Notes: generated from the letters alone by a model not told the origin. Shown: positions 1-6,658, numbered from the stretch's first letter. The stretch: 12,977 nucleotides of DNA from Treponema sp. (GCA_031257715.1 JAIROE010000086.1:1-12977), one strand, 5' to 3'. Numbers and translations are program-made.

Positions 1-1
1 C

Positions 2-214
2 GTTGTCCGGAATCATGAGTGCACCGGCGCGGACTGTCCCGTATGCGTCCTGATACGGCAGGCGGAGAATTTTTCAAGGCAGCCAAGAAACATCCCGTTT
101 TTTCCCGGATTTCAGGGGGCGGCCTTTTTGGCAACGGCCTTTATACTGAAACGATCCTTTCTTCTTTTCATTCTCCAAAGCGCCGTACGGCTAAAAGTAA
201 AAATGAACCGGTGA
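2..214 (+). CDS. C-terminal end of a small Cys/His-motif protein (partial)
   Basis: This open frame enters from the left edge and ends at TGA 212-214, giving about 70 residues. It begins with VVRNHECTGADCPVC, a compact H-x-C-x4-C-x2-C cluster that could bind metal or form disulfides. A Phe/Leu/Ala-rich stretch follows, with two weakly hydrophobic segments separated by basic residues (around residues 38-50 and 52-62), so the tail may be membrane-associated. From memory, small proteins with a similar H-C-T-G-x-D-C-P-x-C signature occur beside zinc-uptake genes in Firmicutes. That recollection and the adjacent zinc-binding protein suggest a zinc-linked role, but this is inference. The N-terminus lies outside the window and no function can be assigned. 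The frame is preferred over an overlapping 109-codon frame at 19-348 because of the cysteine motif. Confidence 0.5.
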   Translation, partial: VVRNHECTGADCPVCVLIRQAENFSRQPRNIPFFPGFQGAAFLATAFILKRSFLLFILQSAVRLKVKMNR

Positions 215-250
215 TTTTGCCCCTCTTTATCTTCTCATTTTTTTGGAACT

Positions 251-272
251 CCCAAAAACTTCAGTTTTTGGG
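251..272. repeat. Perfect 10-bp inverted repeat upstream of the zinc-binding gene
   Basis: Arms CCCAAAAACT (251-260) and AGTTTTTGGG (263-272) are exact reverse complements separated by TC. It lies about 70 nt upstream of the ATG at 345 and about 36 nt downstream of the preceding stop. No T-run follows, so it is a poor intrinsic terminator. It could be an operator (a zinc-responsive one would fit the context), a hairpin in the leader, or a copy of a dispersed palindromic repeat. It does not resemble the classical gammaproteobacterial Zur box. The rest of 215-344 holds a second, looser inverted repeat (ATCCGGA 291-297 and TCCGGAT 313-319) and the AGGAG ribosome-binding site at 331-335. Confidence 0.55.
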
Positions 273-344
273 AAGTGTTCTTCACGGCATATCCGGAGAC
301 CCAGCCGGGATTTCCGGATGCGTCTTTAACAGGAGTTTATTGAT

Positions 345-1253
345 ATGAAACGAGCCGTTCTTTTTATATGTATCCTGATATCCCTCGCTATGACCCTTCC
401 GGCCAAAGGGCGGGGAGATACGGGAAAGGCGGACGGGAAATTAAACGTGGTTACCACTATTTTTCCGCCCTATGATTTTGTCCGGGAAATTGCCGGGAAT
501 AAGGTTAACCTGACCATGCTGCTTCCCCCTGGTGCGGAAAGCCACTCTTTTGAGCCGGCTCCCCGCGATATCATCACGGTACAAAACTGCGATGTGTTTA
601 TTTATGTGGGAGGCGAATCGGACGCGTGGGTTGAACAGATTCTGGAATCCATGGACACAGACCGCATGGAAATTATCACCTTTATGGACTGCGTAGAAGT
701 GGTGGAAGAAGTCATCGTGGAGGGGATGGATGATGAGGAAGAAGGCCATGACCACGGGGACGAGGACTTTACCATTGCGGATGTCAAAGACCGCGCCCTG
801 ACCGATTGGGAGGGGGATTGGCAGTCGGTTTATCCGCATCTGCTTGACGGAACGCTGAATCCGGTAATGGAACACAAGGCGGAAAGCGGCGAAAGAACCG
901 CATCCGAGTATTTCAACCAGTATAAAACGGCCTACGCGACGGATGTGGACAGGGTTACCATTACCGGAAACTCCATGACCTTCTACCGGAACGGCGTTTC
1001 GGTGAGGTCAAATTATGTGTATAAAGGGATCGGCGTTATCACGGAAGATGACGGCAGCCTCTGGGTACGCTATAAATTCGAGGCCGCCGGAAATCCGCCC
1101 AATGGCGCGCCCAGGTATATTATGTTCAGCGACCACCTGCATGCTCCCGCCAAAACGGAACACTTTCACATATACGCGAGTAATGAAAGCTTTGAGACGC
1201 TGATGGCGGATACGAACCCGGTGAATTATCCGACTATTATTCCGCCGCTTTGA
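345..1253 (+). CDS. Zinc ABC transporter substrate-binding protein, N-lobe plus inserted ZinT domain (first half of a frameshifted gene)
   Basis: Encodes the exported zinc receptor of a ZnuABC-type importer. Residues 1-22 form a Sec signal peptide without a lipobox cysteine. Residues 33-126 are the N-terminal lobe of a ZnuA/TroA-fold protein, with the first metal ligand probably H67 in GAESHSFEPAP. Residues 129-141 are the Asp/Glu/His-rich loop (GHDHGDED). From about 142 the sequence becomes a ZinT (YodA) domain: LTDWEGDWQSVYPHLLDG, an ATD motif at 198-200, and the zinc site SDHLHAPAKTEHFHIY, whose H264, H273 and H275 match the three ZinT ligands. The domain is cut at TGA 1251 inside its usual C-terminal segment, and the remainder continues in the -1 frame at 1250. 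The start at 345 is supported by AGGAG at 331-335. Known AdcA proteins carry ZinT at the C-terminus, whereas here it is nested inside ZnuA. The domain calls are firm. Whether the frame break is real is not known. Confidence 0.88.
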   Translation: MKRAVLFICILISLAMTLPAKGRGDTGKADGKLNVVTTIFPPYDFVREIAGNKVNLTMLLPPGAESHSFEPAPRDIITVQNCDVFIYVGGESDAWVEQILESMDTDRMEIITFMDCVEVVEEVIVEGMDDEEEGHDHGDEDFTIADVKDRALTDWEGDWQSVYPHLLDGTLNPVMEHKAESGERTASEYFNQYKTAYATDVDRVTITGNSMTFYRNGVSVRSNYVYKGIGVITEDDGSLWVRYKFEAAGNPPNGAPRYIMFSDHLHAPAKTEHFHIYASNESFETLMADTNPVNYPTIIPPL

Positions 1254-1834
1254 CAAAGAATGAACTCGTGGCGGAGATGATAGGCCATGACCATGAAGAA
1301 GAGGCGGAATACGACGAACACGTCTGGACTTCCCCCAAAAACGCCAAGCTCATTGTACAGAGGATCGCCGGTGTCCTTGAACAGCGGGACCCCGCCAATG
1401 CGGCGGCCTATGCCCGCAGCACGGAATCCTATCTGGCAAAACTGACGGCCCTGGACAACGCCTTTCAGAATGTCGTAAACGGAGCAAGGCGGAAAACCTT
1501 TATATTCGGCGACCGCTTCCCCTTCCGGTACTTTGCCGACGCCTACGGCCTCAGCTACTTCGCCGCTTTCCCCGGCTGTTCCACCGAGACCGAATGCAGC
1601 GCCGCCACCATCGCTTTTCTGGTTGACAAGGTCAGGGCCGAAAGGATCCCCGTGGTTTTTCACATTGAACTTTCCAATGAAAAAATCGCCGACACCATCT
1701 GCGAGGAAACGGGGGCCAAAAAACTCCTCCTCCACGCGGTCCACAATATTTCCAAACGGGATTTTGACCGGGGAGAAAACTATTATGATCTCATGACCCG
1801 GAACGTACAAAATCTGAAAGAAGCCCTCTATTAA
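1250..1834 (+). CDS. Zinc ABC transporter substrate-binding protein, C-lobe (second half of the frameshifted gene)
   Basis: This frame starts at TTG 1250, overlapping the previous stop as TTGA. Its first dozen residues (TKNELVAEMIGH) complete the ZinT C-terminus, which in E. coli ZinT reads SSEEVVEEMMSH. A second His/acid stretch (GHDHEEEAEYDEHVW) then returns to the ZnuA fold. DEHVWTSPKNA carries the interlobe metal-ligand His, and the rest is the C-terminal lobe with FGDRFPFRYFADAYGL, AAFPGCSTETE and the end segment YYDLMTRNVQNLKEAL. The usual C-lobe His before AFGYF is replaced by GDRFPF, a variant I recall from clostridial zinc-binding proteins. The piece has no signal peptide, so it could not reach the periplasm by itself. 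That argues it belongs to one polypeptide with 345-1253, either through frameshifting, through a sequencing or assembly indel, or as a recently broken gene. Confidence 0.85.
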   Translation: MTKNELVAEMIGHDHEEEAEYDEHVWTSPKNAKLIVQRIAGVLEQRDPANAAAYARSTESYLAKLTALDNAFQNVVNGARRKTFIFGDRFPFRYFADAYGLSYFAAFPGCSTETECSAATIAFLVDKVRAERIPVVFHIELSNEKIADTICEETGAKKLLLHAVHNISKRDFDRGENYYDLMTRNVQNLKEALY

Positions 1835-1841
1835 AAATAAA

Positions 1842-1873
1842 GGCAGGGGCCGCCGTCACCGGCGGTCCCTGCC
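1842..1873 (-). terminator. Hairpin terminator between convergent genes
   Basis: Arms 1842-1855 and 1860-1873 pair over 14 bp (one G-T wobble) around a 4-nt loop, TCAC. Read on the minus strand, the GC-rich stem is followed directly by TTTATTTTT, a good intrinsic terminator for the lspA operon. Read on the plus strand only TCTCTCC follows, so it would serve the zinc-binding gene less well. Confidence 0.85.
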
Positions 1874-1927
1874 TCTCTCCACGCCCCGGCCCGGACTTTT
1901 GTTTTGTCCGTTCAGGCCGTCTGATTC

Positions 1928-2218
1928 CTAATCCCGGCGCGAAGGCGGACGGCGTTTGCCAAAAATCGGATCGAAGTATTTTTCCACATCTACGCGCTTG
2001 AGCACCAGCTTGAGGATAAGCCGGTAGACAACAAAGGAAAGGGCAATGGAGGCGATAAAGATCACGGGAAAACCCCAAGCGGCCGCGCTTTCGGGAAGCA
2101 GGCCGGCAAGAAAACGGGCGTACAGCACAAAGAGAACGATAAAGCATATTACCGTTACCAGAATGTTGAAGACGGTTGCCCCAAGGATAAAAACAAGGGT
2201 ATTGGCTTTTTTATTCAT
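1928..2218 (-). CDS. Small membrane protein downstream of lspA, function unknown
   Basis: A 96-residue protein with two clear hydrophobic helices (about residues 8-34 and 47-70), a short loop between them, and a basic C-terminal tail (KRVDVEKYFDPIFGKRRPPSRRD) probably on the cytoplasmic side. Its ATG overlaps the lspA stop as ATGA, so it is almost certainly translationally coupled to lspA. From memory, short proteins of this kind follow lspA in other Treponema and are sometimes annotated 'leader peptide processing enzyme', a label I see no sequence evidence for. The conserved coupling would fit a role in lipoprotein maturation or membrane organisation, but this is inference. It is the last gene before the terminator at 1842-1873. 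Confidence 0.85.
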   Translation of the reverse strand: MNKKANTLVFILGATVFNILVTVICFIVLFVLYARFLAGLLPESAAAWGFPVIFIASIALSFVVYRLILKLVLKRVDVEKYFDPIFGKRRPPSRRD

Positions 2219-2742
2219 CGTGCGGCCTCACTTTCGGTTTTTTTTGCTGTCAGCATGGTAACAATCAAAATAAAACAGGAAACGACCACGCTGGCATCGG
2301 CAATATTGAAGGTAGGCCACCTGTCCATTCCCAGGAGCCCGTAGAATTTTATGCTGACAAAATCGACCACTCCGTCGGGACGGAAGACGCGGTCTATGAT
2401 GTTGCCCAGCCCGCCTCCTATGATCCCCGCCACGGCCCAGCGCTGTACACGGGTGAGGTCACTGGTTTTCCAAAAATACACAAAGAGCAGAACCAGCACA
2501 AGAAAGGGGATGATGATAAAGAGCGCGGGTTTAAGCATCTCCGGAATGTTTCTGCCCAGGCTGAACGCGATTGCCTTGTTCCGTACATGCCAAATTTCCA
2601 GAAAGCCGTTGCTGAATACGTCGTATATCCTGACATTCTGGGGCCAGTGTTTGACTATGTATTCCTTGCTCACCTGATCGGCGATCAGTATAACAGCCGT
2701 TAATAAAAAGGGAAGTATCTTTTTCCTGAATGTCACATCCAT
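2215..2742 (-). CDS. lspA: Lipoprotein signal peptidase (signal peptidase II)
   Basis: LspA is the inner-membrane aspartyl protease that removes signal peptides from diacylglyceryl-modified prolipoproteins. The 175 residues have four predicted membrane helices (about 9-28, 69-92, 101-118 and 149-167). All family motifs are visible: DQVSK at 22-26, the N55-containing box (NKAIAFSL, slightly divergent from the usual NxGAAFS), GGGLGNIIDRV with catalytic D117, VVDF at 125-128, and FNIADA with catalytic D149. Length is normal for the family. The ATG at 2742 follows the Nif3 gene by 47 nt and the stop overlaps the next ORF by 4 nt, so it sits inside a minus-strand operon. Spirochaetes are lipoprotein-rich, so the gene is expected to be important. 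Confidence 0.97.
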   Translation of the reverse strand: MDVTFRKKILPFLLTAVILIADQVSKEYIVKHWPQNVRIYDVFSNGFLEIWHVRNKAIAFSLGRNIPEMLKPALFIIIPFLVLVLLFVYFWKTSDLTRVQRWAVAGIIGGGLGNIIDRVFRPDGVVDFVSIKFYGLLGMDRWPTFNIADASVVVSCFILIVTMLTAKKTESEAAR

Positions 2743-2789
2743 CTCCGTTCCATTTTACGTTTTGTCCTGTTTGCTTTTTACAGCCGGCA

Positions 2790-3560
2790 TTACAGTCCCG
2801 TGGGAATGTCTATAAACTCTGTATCCACGTCAAGTTCCGCGGCGCAACGCTCCATTACCCGGCGGACTCCCCATACTTCGGTGGAATAATGGCCCCCGGC
2901 TATCATGTTAAGGCGGCCTTCCAGCGCTTCATGGTACACACTGTGGGATGCTTCCCCGGTGACGTAAAGATCCACGCCTTCTTCGATGGCCTGGCGGGCC
3001 TCGTCTGCGGCGCCCCCTGAAACAACCGCGGCGCTACGGCTTGTATCCTTTCCAAAGGGATAAACCCCCAATGGAGGCCGGCCCATGAAACGTATCTTTT
3101 CCGCCGCCTTTTCAACGGAAAGGGGTTCCGCAAGTATCCCTTTATACCCTATTTTGCGGCCATGGTACAGTCCGAAAGGCTCAACATCCGTAAGTCCCAG
3201 AAGTTCCGCAAGGCCGGCGTTGTTTCCCAGAACCGGGTGCTGATCCAGGGGAAGGTGAACCGCATAAAGGCAGATATTGTGATCCAGAAGGAATTTGATA
3301 CGGCGCCGTATGTTTCCTTTGATGCGCAGCGGCGAACCCCAGAAAAGGCCATGGTGGACAAAGAGAAGGCCCGCCCCCGCTTTTGCCGCCCGCTCGAAGC
3401 TTTCAAGGCTTGCGTCAACCGCAAAGGCGATTTTGCCCAGCTCCGAACCGTCATTATCAACCTGTATGCCGTTCAGGGATGAATCAATGCCGCTGAACCC
3501 TTCCAGATCAAGAAGACTTCTGAAAAAGGCGTCAAGCCGCGCCGTTTGTATGCCGGTCAC
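2790..3560 (-). CDS. Nif3-like dinuclear metal-centre protein
   Basis: A member of the NIF3/YbgI (DUF34) family, which forms toroidal hexamers with a two-metal site in each subunit. The biochemical role is not settled, and the label 'GTP cyclohydrolase I type 2 homologue' is by homology only. Visible ligands, numbered from the GTG start: H69-H70 in FVHHGLFWG, H102 and D106 in HLPLDQH, and H224 and E228 in GGHYSTEVWG. NGIQVD at 30-35 is the usual N-terminal family motif. I chose GTG 3560 because it gives GTGA overlap with the upstream stop and a typical length of 256 residues. An in-frame ATG at 3596 would add 12 residues and overlap the upstream gene by 40 nt. Neither start has a convincing Shine-Dalgarno sequence. 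It lies between the membrane hydrolase gene and lspA, and no functional link to lspA is evident. Confidence 0.93.
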   Translation of the reverse strand: MTGIQTARLDAFFRSLLDLEGFSGIDSSLNGIQVDNDGSELGKIAFAVDASLESFERAAKAGAGLLFVHHGLFWGSPLRIKGNIRRRIKFLLDHNICLYAVHLPLDQHPVLGNNAGLAELLGLTDVEPFGLYHGRKIGYKGILAEPLSVEKAAEKIRFMGRPPLGVYPFGKDTSRSAAVVSGGAADEARQAIEEGVDLYVTGEASHSVYHEALEGRLNMIAGGHYSTEVWGVRRVMERCAAELDVDTEFIDIPTGL

Positions 3561-5023
3561 GGATTCAGTATATACCGAAAGTCCGGTAAAGTCCAAGACC
3601 TGCTTTCCACATGGAGATCGGCGCCGAGTTTCCGCAGATCCAGGGATTCGGTCCCTTCTTTGGATACAAGGGCGGCAAAATTGGTGATTATGGTAACGGT
3701 ACAGTCAACGAGGGCCTTCCCCGCAAGTGATGTCTTTTCCAGTCCGGGAAAGATAAGGCGGTACACGGGATGGGTTACCGGATATGCCGTGTAGTCCAGC
3801 GGGCCCGCCCCTTCAAGGGCTGCCAGCGCCGCCGGGCTTGCGGCGTTCCGCAGGGCCGCGTAAACAGCGTCGTAACGGTTACTGCCGGACATGTTATCCA
3901 GAATCCGGTCGGACATCAGATACAGGACGGGAAGGGCCGGCCGGGGAACGGTTCCGGGAACAAGCGTACGGGGTTTTCGTTCGGCAAACCAGTTGTCCAC
4001 CCGTATGCGGGCCGCGGTAAACCGGTGCGAATTTTCAGGTATTTCCCGGAGGGTGATCTCCCTGCCCCGGAAAACCGACCAAAGGGGGCTTTCAATGGCG
4101 ATAATTCCCTTTACGGCGCCGTGCGCGGCGGCAAATTCGGCGCCGGCCCGGTATACCAGGGCGCCGCCGCCCGCGCCGTATCCCGCAAGGAATAACGGGC
4201 TTCCCCGCGGCAGATAATCGCGTATAACAAGGGGGAGCAGGAAATCAACATCTTCACTTCGGCCCGTTTCAAGTGCCCGGCCGTATGCGTTGATCTTTTC
4301 CCGGACGGTACCCAGGCGAAAATTCCGCCAAATCCGCCTGATGACCGGGAGCGAGGGAGGATAGGTCCGCTCCCCGGCCGCCGAGGGGGAATCAAAACCC
4401 CGCCGGGAGTAGCTTATCACGGTGAAACCGCGGTCCCGGAGGCCCGCGCATACCAGATCGACAGCAGGAACGGAGCCCCCTTCGGGAGGAATCAGAAAAA
4501 TGAAAGGCCGGACCGCGGCGCTCCGGGGCTTTTCCGCCGCATTTCCGGGGGTCATGTCCGCGGACGGCTGAATTTCCCCGTAGATTCGCAGAAAATATTC
4601 CCGGCCGCCGTCTTGCAGAACCAGGCGCCGTACTCCTTCGGATGTGAGGCGTTCATCCACGGCGGGTGAGAAGAAGAGGGCGGTAAAAACAGTCCCGGCA
4701 AACAATATGAGACAGGGAACGGTAATGTAAAGAGCCGGTCCCCGGAAATCCCCGGAAGCCGGGCCTTCCACGCGGGAAACAGCGCTGCTGAACATGGACG
4801 GAAGGGAAATCAGGCTGAACAGGAGGGCGAAAACAAACAGGGGGACGCATTCGGGCCTCCATCCATACGCGGGAAAGATCCCGATGATGATCAACAGGGC
4901 CGCGGGGGACAGCCAGGACAGGCCGGAAATGCCCCAAAATCCCTTGACAAAGGGCTGAATAATGGGGAAAAAGAGGAAAATTGCGGCAATAAGCTCCGGA
5001 ATTACTATTTCCCGCATATACAT
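3557..5023 (-). CDS. Membrane-anchored alpha/beta-hydrolase-like protein lacking the nucleophile Ser
   Basis: A 488-residue protein with four hydrophobic N-terminal segments (about residues 5-27, 37-53, 58-78 and 97-118) followed by a large soluble domain. That domain resembles an alpha/beta hydrolase: a strand-turn with IPPEGG near 178-183, ISYSRRGFDSPS (the Y-x-x-RG-x-x-S segment) at 203-214, a nucleophile-elbow-like GYGAGGGA at 281-288, VLYLMSDRILD at 366-376 as a possible acid-residue strand, and H418 in PVTHPVYR as a possible catalytic His. At the elbow the consensus G-x-S-x-G Ser is Gly283, so the protein may be a non-catalytic derivative or use another residue. The orientation of the soluble domain is uncertain. 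It is the first gene of the minus-strand operon and ends in a GTGA overlap with the Nif3 gene. ATG 5017 is an alternative start two codons in. The specific family was not recognised. Confidence 0.8.
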   Translation of the reverse strand: MYMREIVIPELIAAIFLFFPIIQPFVKGFWGISGLSWLSPAALLIIIGIFPAYGWRPECVPLFVFALLFSLISLPSMFSSAVSRVEGPASGDFRGPALYITVPCLILFAGTVFTALFFSPAVDERLTSEGVRRLVLQDGGREYFLRIYGEIQPSADMTPGNAAEKPRSAAVRPFIFLIPPEGGSVPAVDLVCAGLRDRGFTVISYSRRGFDSPSAAGERTYPPSLPVIRRIWRNFRLGTVREKINAYGRALETGRSEDVDFLLPLVIRDYLPRGSPLFLAGYGAGGGALVYRAGAEFAAAHGAVKGIIAIESPLWSVFRGREITLREIPENSHRFTAARIRVDNWFAERKPRTLVPGTVPRPALPVLYLMSDRILDNMSGSNRYDAVYAALRNAASPAALAALEGAGPLDYTAYPVTHPVYRLIFPGLEKTSLAGKALVDCTVTIITNFAALVSKEGTESLDLRKLGADLHVESRSWTLPDFRYILNP

Positions 5024-5037
5024 CTACTATAATGTGA

Positions 5038-5066
5038 TTGATCAATATATGCAGCTGGTATTATAT
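5038..5066 (+). promoter_or_regulatory. Candidate sigma-70 promoter for the HDOD gene
   Basis: TTGATC (5038-5043) is spaced 17 nt from TTATAT (5061-5066), about 98 nt upstream of the ATG at 5165, within an AT-rich stretch between divergent genes. The -10 match is moderate. TTGATCAA is itself palindromic, so the -35 box could also act on the opposite strand or be a small operator. The rest of the 5067-5164 leader shows only a weak inverted repeat (CAAAACC/GGATTTTG, around 5119-5136) and an AAGGA Shine-Dalgarno near 5152. Confidence 0.35.
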
Positions 5067-5164
5067 TAATTAGTAAGGAACATGTTTCGTTTGAAATTTT
5101 AAAGAAAAGAGGCTGTTTCAAAACCGCCGGATTTTGGGATTGACTCGAAAGCAAGGATTATAAG

Positions 5165-6658
5165 ATGGCTGTTCAGGAATTGGTTGTTGATGAAGCAAAA
5201 GTAAAAAAAGCCGTCCAGTCAGGAATTCCCCTGACTATTACTACTTTTACCCTCCCCCATGAAATAGAGTTGTACATTGAACAGGTTATTACCGTCTTTC
5301 TCCGTCTCGTGGATCAGGACAAGCTGAAAGATTATGTCGTATACTGCGTCCAGGAGCTGTCGGTAAACGCCAAAAAGGCCAATACCAAGCGGGTTTATTT
5401 TAATGAACGGGGACTGGATCTGTCCAATCCCGATGATTACAAAGAGGGAATGGCGAATTTCAAGGAAAACACCCTCAATAACATCGCTCATTATCTTCAG
5501 CTTCAAAAGGATCAGGGGCTGTATATCAAGCTGATTTTTCAGATCAAGAACAACATCATTCATATTGAAGTACGAAACAACGTGGCGGTTACAAAAACCG
5601 AGCTGATCCGCATTCACGACAAGCTGGCCCGTTCCCGGCAGTACAATAACCTTGAGGATGCCCTTTCGCAGGTTCTGGATGATTCGGAAGGGGCCGGCCT
5701 GGGACTGGTGATTCTGGTGCTGATGCTGAAAAAAATGGGCCTTGATGAGGATTGTTTTGACATCACGGGAACCGAAAAGGAGACCATCGCCAAGATCGTG
5801 ATCCCTCTGGAGCAGACGAGGGTGGAAAGCCTTTCGGTTCTTTCGGAGACCATTGTCAATAATGTCAATTCGCTGCCACAGTTCCCCGAAAATATCCTCC
5901 TGGTTCAAAAGCTCATCAACGATCCGAAGTCCGACATGGCAAATATAGCCCGGCAGATTTCCATGGACCCGGCCCTGACGGCGGATCTGCTGAAAATCGT
6001 CAATTCCGCCCAATACATGCTTTCCAAAAAGGTAGACAGCATCTCCGAGGCGGTCAAGATGGTGGGCATAAGAGGCATCAAGAACCTGCTGTATTCCTAC
6101 GGGACGCAAAAGGTCCTTGGCGATGACACCATAGACAAGAAGATCCTCTGGGAACATTCGTACAGAACCGCCTTTTACGCCTACAACCTTGTCAAGAATT
6201 TCAAAAAGGACAATAATCTTCTGGACGACGTATATGTCGGGGGCATTCTGCACGATATGGGGAAGATCGTCTTCTCCAATGTTCACCCGGATCTTCTGAA
6301 CAAGATAAAGAATTTCTGCGCCGAAAAAGGCATGTCGGCGTCGACCTTTGAAGACCTGGCGGCCGGCCTTAACCATGCGGAAATAGGGGCCCTTATCGCC
6401 GAAAAATGGAATTTCCCCGAAGGCCTTGTGGCTGCCATACGGTTTCACCACGATCCTGAATCGGCGCCCAAAGAAGCCCGGGGTCTTGTGGACACGGTGT
6501 ATCTGGCAAACATGTTCTGTGAATATGAAACGGGCGATGTCACCTTCGATCAGTTCGAGACCTCAATACTGGAAAATTACGGCATCAATTCCAGGAAGCA
6601 GGTTGACGGCCTTCTTGAGCGTTTTGCGCAGGGATTCAGCAAGGAAAATCAGAAGTAA
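5165..6658 (+). CDS. ATPase-like/HDOD signalling protein
   Basis: A 497-residue soluble protein with no membrane segment. Residues ~25-215 look like a divergent histidine-kinase-type ATPase (GHKL) fold: an N-box-like QELSVNAKKAN (E64, N68) and a G-box-like DDSEGAGLGLVI (172-183), but the usual DxGxG position reads RNNVAV, and no phosphoacceptor His domain is evident. Residues ~235-430 are an HDOD domain beginning SLPQFPENILLVQKLINDP. It keeps H331 (WEHS), H363-D364 (GGILHDMGK), H404 (NHAEIG) and H428-H429. HDOD proteins typically work as regulatory output modules, and whether this one has phosphohydrolase activity cannot be told from sequence. AAGGA about 9 nt before the ATG supports the start. 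The stop is 7 nt from ddl, so the two genes probably share a transcript. A role coupling a signal to cell-wall growth is only a guess from position. Confidence 0.85.
   Translation: MAVQELVVDEAKVKKAVQSGIPLTITTFTLPHEIELYIEQVITVFLRLVDQDKLKDYVVYCVQELSVNAKKANTKRVYFNERGLDLSNPDDYKEGMANFKENTLNNIAHYLQLQKDQGLYIKLIFQIKNNIIHIEVRNNVAVTKTELIRIHDKLARSRQYNNLEDALSQVLDDSEGAGLGLVILVLMLKKMGLDEDCFDITGTEKETIAKIVIPLEQTRVESLSVLSETIVNNVNSLPQFPENILLVQKLINDPKSDMANIARQISMDPALTADLLKIVNSAQYMLSKKVDSISEAVKMVGIRGIKNLLYSYGTQKVLGDDTIDKKILWEHSYRTAFYAYNLVKNFKKDNNLLDDVYVGGILHDMGKIVFSNVHPDLLNKIKNFCAEKGMSASTFEDLAAGLNHAEIGALIAEKWNFPEGLVAAIRFHHDPESAPKEARGLVDTVYLANMFCEYETGDVTFDQFETSILENYGINSRKQVDGLLERFAQGFSKENQK

Noticed and set aside
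251..272. Classical Zur box
   Set aside because: The palindrome does not resemble the gammaproteobacterial Zur consensus I know. Spirochaete consensus sites are not known to me, so no regulator is named.
19..348. 109-codon plus frame before the zinc gene, overlapping its ATG
   Set aside because: It overlaps the Cys-motif frame that enters from the left edge, runs through the palindrome and leader, and has unlikely composition and no homology clue.
1245..1256. Programmed -1 ribosomal frameshift signal
   Set aside because: The site CCGCTTTGA does not match the X-XXY-YYZ heptamer and I saw no obvious downstream pseudoknot, so an indel is the simpler explanation. It is kept only as an open option.
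5219..6451. Minus-strand open frame of 410 codons inside the HDOD gene
   Set aside because: Shadow of a well-supported plus-strand gene, with no recognisable domain.
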